A DNA stretch of 64,000 nt from JAWHTC01 sp032586155. Lineage in GTDB: Bacteria > Pseudomonadota > Alphaproteobacteria > Rhodobacterales > Rhodobacteraceae. How positions within the stretch are numbered: position 1 is the stretch's first letter; each line of letters begins with the position of its first letter. The position numbers were made by a program, and so were the translations under genes. The notes below the pieces were generated by a model. It did not search any database and had not been told where the DNA came from. It saw only the letters and a program-made list of their open reading frames with translations. Below are positions 59,970-64,000 of the stretch, in pieces. The DNA lies in the NCBI RefSeq assembly GCF_032586155.1, contig NZ_JAWHTC010000004.1, forward strand, positions 62,001 to 126,000, in the 5' to 3' direction.

Positions 59970-60047
59970 TGGCGGGTCTTTCTCGGCTGCTGCTTGCACT
60001 GTAGCGTCGCCTTTTGCGGCGCAGGTTTCAAGCACCGTACTGCATGG

Positions 60048-60118
60048 TTAACGGCAAGGATTTTTTGAAAATTAACGGGCTGGAATCCGTCTGGTTCCTG
60101 TCGGGTATCTGTCTGGCG
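60048..60118. repeat. dispersed intergenic element, copy B
   Basis: The core 60077-60118 matches 7195-7236 at 38 of 42 positions, again preceded by TTTTGAAAATTAAC and TTAAC. The internal direct repeat GGAATCCGTCTGG / GGTATCTGTCTGG is kept. It lies between the dehydrogenase start and the end of the enoyl-CoA hydratase gene, i.e. where the dehydrogenase promoter should be. Confidence 0.6.
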
Positions 60119-60166
60119 TTCGGTGGAACAGGGGTTTGTTCATGAATGTCTTACCTCTGCGCACGG

Positions 60167-60928
60167 TCAGAAGTCGGTCAGCAATCGCGTGGTTTCAGGG
60201 TCGAGAAATCCCGCCACGGTGGCATCGGTTTCCAGCTGCAAGGCGCGGTGGATGTCGGGAATGGCGGCGTGGTTGAGCACGCGTTTCATCGCCCGCACGG
60301 AAAGTGTCGGCAAGGCGGCGAGGCGCTCGGCGACCTTGGTGGCTTCGGCCAAGAGCTGATCGTCGGGCGCGACCCGCCAGGCGACGCCGAGATCGCGCAG
60401 CTCGGCGGCTGAATAGCGATCGCCCAGCATCATCATCTCGCGCGCCATGTTGAGGCCGACGAGGTTGGGCAGGAGCGTGGTGACAGCCCCGGTGACGAAG
60501 AGGTTGAGCGACACCTCGGGGAAAAAGGCGCGGGCGCATTCAGCCCAGATCGGGAAATCACAGTTGATGGCCCATTCGAAACCGCCGCCCACGGCCCAGC
60601 CATTGATCGCGCCAACCACCGGCTTGGGGCCGAGCATGATGGCATGGGTGGCGCGTTGGATGGCAGCCACGGCATCGCGGGCCTGGGCCTCGGTCTCGGG
60701 GTGGGTGTGTTCACGGCGGTCATCGCCAGCGCAGAATGCCTTGCCCGCGCCGGTAAAAATGATGGCGTTCGTGTCGGGACAGGCATTGGCGTCATCAAAG
60801 GCGATGGCGACCTCGTCGATCAGGCGGCGGTTCATCGCGTTCAGGCTGTCGGGACGGTTCAGCGTGATGGTGCGCACCGCGTTGCGCCCGAGGGTTGAAA
60901 GGATGGTGTCATAGGTGAAATCGTTCAT
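60167..60928 (-). CDS. enoyl-CoA hydratase/isomerase family protein
   Basis: 253 residues of the crotonase fold. The CoA-binding loop is GAGKAFCAGDDRRE and the oxyanion helix GAINGWAVGGGFEWAINCDF. The typical catalytic Glu of hydratases after the second oxyanion loop is at ARAFFPEVSLNLFVTGA. It acts on acyl-CoA thioesters in the cytoplasm. It lies 9 bp after the PaaK-type CoA ligase, so the two probably serve one acid-degradation route. Confidence 0.87.
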   Translation of the reverse strand: MNDFTYDTILSTLGRNAVRTITLNRPDSLNAMNRRLIDEVAIAFDDANACPDTNAIIFTGAGKAFCAGDDRREHTHPETEAQARDAVAAIQRATHAIMLGPKPVVGAINGWAVGGGFEWAINCDFPIWAECARAFFPEVSLNLFVTGAVTTLLPNLVGLNMAREMMMLGDRYSAAELRDLGVAWRVAPDDQLLAEATKVAERLAALPTLSVRAMKRVLNHAAIPDIHRALQLETDATVAGFLDPETTRLLTDF

Positions 60929-60937
60929 GTTCGAACC

Positions 60938-62239
60938 TCAGTAATCGCGGAGGACGCGTTTGGTTTTACCCGCGGTGCGCGGCAAGGTGCCGTGTACGAT
61001 CAGAGTGACTTGGGCGGTGGCGCCGAGACGGGTCTTGATGGTGGCTGCGACACGGGACGCAAGGTCCGGGGAGCTGTCCACGCCCGGGGCAAGTTCGGCG
61101 GTGACGGGCAGGTGATCGTGCGGCGGAGGTGTGGAAAGATGGATACGGTAGTCGCCTGACAGCTCGGGGATCTCGTTCAGAACGGCGGCGACCATGGTCG
61201 GGAACATGTTCAGGCCGCGGACGACAACCATGTCATCCGAGCGGCCCACCACGCGAAAACGGAAACCGGTGCAGCCGCATTGGCAGGGGTCGGTGGCGGT
61301 TAGGCGGATGATGTCGCCGGTGCGGAAGCGCACCAGCGGCTGGCAGTCGCGGATCAGGTGGGTGAGGACCAGCTCGCCCGATTGACCCTGTTCCAGGGGG
61401 ATCACGTCACCGGTATCGGGGTTGATCAGCTCGGGCCAGAGGGCGTCGGATGCCATGAAATGCAGCGCGGTGTCGTGCGGGCATTCGGCGGCGAAGTTCG
61501 AAAACACGTCCGAGACGCCATAATTGGCGTTGCGTGGCTGCATGCCCCAGGTTTCGCTCAGGCGGGCGCGGAAGGCGGGATCGTCGAGACCGGGTTCACC
61601 GCCGAAGAGGCCGAGCCGCAGGCCAAGGTCGCGGGGCGAGAGACCGGGAAAGTCGGCTGCAATGTGCTGCTCCAGCACCGCTGGATATGACGGCGTGCAG
61701 GAGATGGCGGTGATGCCGACCTCCTTGATGGTGCGGATCAGCAGGTCGGTGGATCCCACGCCAAAGGGGACGACCAATGCGCCGGTCGCTTCGAGCGTCA
61801 TGTGATCTGTCAGCCCGCCCATCCACATCTGGTAGTTCAGGCAATGGACCACGGTGTGATCGGGCGTGAGGCCGGCTGAGGCATGACAGCGGCCGCCGAC
61901 GGTTTCGGTGATCTGGGTGTCGCGGGGCGAGAGGGCGAGGTTCATCGCCTGGCCGGTGGTGCCCGAGGTGCGGTGCAGCCGGTTGACGGTGGCGCGGGGC
62001 GTGGCGAGGTAGTCGCCAAAGGGAGGATGGGCGGCTTGGGAAAGGCGGAGCTGGGATTTGTCCGAGAGCGGCAGGGTCGGGAGGTCTTCGAGGCGTTCGG
62101 GTGGCGTTTGATCGTCCCAGAGGGTGCGGTAGAAGGGAGAGTTTGCGACGACGTGCTGGCGTTGGGCCTGCCATGCGGATTGGGCGTGGGTTTTGATTGC
62201 GCCAAGCGGGGCCTTGTCGCCGTCGGGCAGGAGTTGCAT
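60938..62239 (-). CDS. phenylacetate-CoA ligase-type AMP-forming enzyme
   Basis: 433 residues. The P-loop is LHRTSGTTGQAMNL, with NYGVSDVFSN, LTHLIRDCQPLVRFRTGDI and KTKRVLRDY at the C-terminus, as in PaaK. CQCGCTGFRFRVVGRSDDM has the Cys-rich hinge of this branch. It activates an aryl or related carboxylate to its CoA ester. No other paa genes are nearby, so the substrate is open. Confidence 0.87.
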   Translation of the reverse strand: MQLLPDGDKAPLGAIKTHAQSAWQAQRQHVVANSPFYRTLWDDQTPPERLEDLPTLPLSDKSQLRLSQAAHPPFGDYLATPRATVNRLHRTSGTTGQAMNLALSPRDTQITETVGGRCHASAGLTPDHTVVHCLNYQMWMGGLTDHMTLEATGALVVPFGVGSTDLLIRTIKEVGITAISCTPSYPAVLEQHIAADFPGLSPRDLGLRLGLFGGEPGLDDPAFRARLSETWGMQPRNANYGVSDVFSNFAAECPHDTALHFMASDALWPELINPDTGDVIPLEQGQSGELVLTHLIRDCQPLVRFRTGDIIRLTATDPCQCGCTGFRFRVVGRSDDMVVVRGLNMFPTMVAAVLNEIPELSGDYRIHLSTPPPHDHLPVTAELAPGVDSSPDLASRVAATIKTRLGATAQVTLIVHGTLPRTAGKTKRVLRDY

Positions 62240-62367
62240 GTCGGTGTTCCCCTCGGGTTCCTTTGGGGCGGAGCGTGGCGGGGATTTTGGCGGGGAGCAA
62301 GGGGGAATGGCGAAAGTCTTGTTCTGGCCAAAAGCAGACTTTCGAATTGCATGCGCAATCCGACCGG

Positions 62368-62421
62368 CCGGGGGGCGCTGCCCCCCGGACCCCCCGGGAT
62401 ATTTCTGGCAAGAGGAAGGGC
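62368..62421. repeat. G/C hairpin plus GATATTTCTGGC dispersed repeat
   Basis: GGGGGGCGCTGCCCCCC (62370-62386) hairpin, followed by GGACCCCCCGGGATATTTCT and GGCAAGAGGAAGGG. It is the same design as 42221-42270. It lies between the end of rodA (minus strand) and the start of the CoA ligase gene. Confidence 0.7.
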
Positions 62422-62457
62422 CGCGGGATTTGGCGAATGGCTGGTTCAGGCCAACCT

Positions 62458-63597
62458 TTACCGCGGCTTATGCACATGCGCCGATTGCACGAGGCCGAAG
62501 GCAGCCATCAGCACCAGCATCGCCGAGCCGCCATAGCTGACCAGCGGCAGCGGGACACCGACGACAGGGATGAGGCCCATGACCATCGACATGTTGACGG
62601 CGAAGAACAGGAAAAAGGTGGTGGCGACACCCAGTGTCAAAAGGGCGGCGAAACGGTTGGAGTTACTGAGCGCGGTGATGATGCAGAAGAAAATGATCAG
62701 CGCGTAGAGTCCCAAAAGCGAAATGGCACCGAGGAAGCCGAATTCCTCAGCCAGGGTGGTGAAGATGAAGTCGGTATGTTTCTCGGGCAGGAAGTTCAGC
62801 CGCGACTGGGTGCCCTGCATGTAGCCCCGCCCGGTCCAGCCACCAGAGCCGAGGGCGATTTTCGACTGGGTGATGTGATAGCCCGCATTGAGCGGATCGG
62901 CGGCGGGGTCAAGGAAAGTGTCGATACGGCGGTACTGGTAGTCATTGAGCAACTGCCAGTCGGTTCCGCGGGATTGGAACACCGCCACGACAAGGCCGAC
63001 ACCGGCGGCGATGACGGCGGCAAAATAGGCCCAGTGGACACCGGCGATATACATCACTGTACCGCCGCCCAAGAGCAGCAGGATCGAGGTGCCAAGGTCG
63101 GGTTGTTGCAGCACCATGGCGGTAGGGATCAGGATCATCAGCACCGGCAGGCCGACCCAGAGGGGATGCGAGATCTTGGCCATGGGCAACCAGTCGTAAT
63201 AGGCCGCAAGGAACATAACCAGGGTGATTTTCATCAACTCGGAAGGTTGCAGGCGCATGAATCCGAGATCGATCCAGCGTTGCGCGCCCATGCCGACATC
63301 GCCGATGATCGGCACCAGCACCAGCAAAACCAGTGTACCGAGATACGCCACCAGCGCGACGTTGCGCCAGAAATAGATCGGCACCATGGCAACAAAGACC
63401 ATGAGAAACAGGCCAAGGCCAAATCTTTTCATCTGTGGCTCGGCCCAGGGGCTGTAGGAACCGCCGGCCACCGAATAGAGCATCAGGAAGCCGAGACAGG
63501 CCACGGCGATCAACAAAAGTGTGATCGGCCAGTTCAGATAGAACAGCTTGCGCGGGCCCGTGGGCACATATTTGACGGTATGCTCGAGATAGCTCAT
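62458..63597 (-). CDS. rodA: rod shape-determining protein RodA (SEDS glycosyltransferase)
   Basis: 379 residues with about ten membrane segments. SEDS signatures include FMRLQPSELMKITLVMFLAAYY, LQQPDLGTSILLLLGG, GYMQGTQSRLNFLPEKHTDFIFTTLAEEFGFLGA and GVPLPLVSYGGSAMLVLMAAFGL. It polymerises lateral-wall peptidoglycan with PBP2. The ATG at 63597 overlaps the mrdA stop (ATGA), the usual mrdA-rodA pair. Confidence 0.96.
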   Translation of the reverse strand: MSYLEHTVKYVPTGPRKLFYLNWPITLLLIAVACLGFLMLYSVAGGSYSPWAEPQMKRFGLGLFLMVFVAMVPIYFWRNVALVAYLGTLVLLVLVPIIGDVGMGAQRWIDLGFMRLQPSELMKITLVMFLAAYYDWLPMAKISHPLWVGLPVLMILIPTAMVLQQPDLGTSILLLLGGGTVMYIAGVHWAYFAAVIAAGVGLVVAVFQSRGTDWQLLNDYQYRRIDTFLDPAADPLNAGYHITQSKIALGSGGWTGRGYMQGTQSRLNFLPEKHTDFIFTTLAEEFGFLGAISLLGLYALIIFFCIITALSNSNRFAALLTLGVATTFFLFFAVNMSMVMGLIPVVGVPLPLVSYGGSAMLVLMAAFGLVQSAHVHKPR

Positions 63598-64000
63598 GCG
63601 CGGGTCGGCCTGTCTTTGGGCGGCGGCGGGCGCAACTCGCGCAGGCGTTTCTGCTGGGCGCGGATGCGGCCGTGATCCTTGGCCGGGTAGGCCGAGAGCG
63701 GCGGGTCCTCGCCATAGAGCGCCTGAAGCGTGATGTCGCGTGCGATCGGCGCGGCTGCTTTCGACCCTCCGCCACCATGTTCCACCACCACCGCGACGGC
63801 GTATTTGGGATTGTCGAAGGGGGCGAAGTCGACATAGAGCGCGTGGTCGCGGCGCTCCCACGGCAGGTCCTCGTTGCGGGTGACGCCGGCGCGACGCTCG
63901 GCCTCGGTGATGCGGCGGACCTGCGAGGTACCGGTCTTGCCGGCCATGCGCATTTCGGGCGCGACGATGCGCGAGCCATAGCCGGTGCCGCGCGTGTGGT
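63594..64000 (-). CDS. mrdA: penicillin-binding protein 2 (C-terminal part)
   Basis: The last 135 codons of a transpeptidase that runs off the right edge. The KTGTSQ box (KTG motif) is in MRMAGKTGTSQVRRI, followed by YVDFAPFDNPKYAVAVVVEHGGGGSKAAAPIARDI. The overlap with rodA identifies it as PBP2 of the elongasome. It cross-links peptidoglycan in the periplasm. The N-terminal part is not visible. Confidence 0.9.
   Translation of the reverse strand, partial: HTRGTGYGSRIVAPEMRMAGKTGTSQVRRITEAERRAGVTRNEDLPWERRDHALYVDFAPFDNPKYAVAVVVEHGGGGSKAAAPIARDITLQALYGEDPPLSAYPAKDHGRIRAQQKRLRELRPPPPKDRPTRA

Noticed and set aside
62197..63675. 492-codon plus-strand open frame across the repeat and rodA
   Set aside because: It is antisense to rodA and crosses a non-coding repeat; no family resemblance.
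1..64000. tRNA, rRNA, CRISPR, transposase or phage genes
   Set aside because: Scanning by eye for T-loop sequences, regularly spaced repeats and transposase or integrase motifs gave nothing convincing.

Overview
The window looks like a chromosomal segment of an alphaproteobacterium of the family Rhodobacteraceae (Roseobacter-type). The evidence is the high G+C, frequent GTG/TTG starts, the protein families present (GFA-type protein beside nfu/tsaB/rimI, a LpoA-type lipoprotein between glnD and rsmI, fragmented Mrp antiporter subunits, RodA/PBP2) and several short dispersed intergenic sequences. The genus cannot be decided from the window. Gene density is about 90%. I found no tRNA, rRNA, CRISPR array, transposase or phage gene.

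Layout. 1-1636: start of a BMP-type (nucleoside or simple sugar) ABC importer. 1767-3744: tightly overlapping nfu-gfa-tsaB-rimI operon with a candidate Irr (iron response) box. 3825-8875: universal stress protein, class IV aminotransferase, trpS, a rhomboid-fold protein without catalytic residues, murJ. 9097-11531: stand-alone trpB and a membrane-anchored beta-propeller protein. 11735-20846: a self-contained accessory island with a metal-dependent amidohydrolase, a TetR regulator, a complete PotABCD-type importer, a NylB-like serine hydrolase and an amidase. It is flanked by gene-free, lower-G+C stretches with degenerate repeat-like sequence. 21180-24624: periplasmic ankyrin protein, GlcG/HbpS-type protein and a two-component system.

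25014-37914 is mostly core: glnD, a LpoA-type lipoprotein, rsmI, yraN, gshB, an esterase, comM, a glutathione transferase, a phosphatase, cobU, a ChaN-type protein and coaBC. 37943-44961: dut, a MoeB with an N-terminal membrane domain, a frameshifted alcohol dehydrogenase, a DUF2019 protein, a Cys/Met-metabolism PLP enzyme, an M3 peptidase and a membrane-anchored NYN nuclease. 44965-47754: a phosphomannomutase remnant beside capsule-export genes (KpsE-like, KpsT-like; no KpsM seen). 48069-56123: an eleven-gene, mostly overlapping cation/proton antiporter cluster with three NuoL/MrpD-type subunits, a DoxX-like protein and an unknown membrane protein.

56187-59969: ArsR-regulated permease, Fe-S type uracil-DNA glycosylase, SseB-like protein and a GhrA-type dehydrogenase. 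60167-64000: enoyl-CoA hydratase, PaaK-type CoA ligase, rodA and the end of mrdA.

The strongest candidates for something new are the amide-hydrolase/PotABCD island, a paired 42-bp intergenic element (7195 and 60077) with internal direct repeats, the extended Mrp-like cluster, and the two-start arrangement of the membrane-fused MoeB. All functional statements are inferred from recognisable motifs and gene context; no database search was run.
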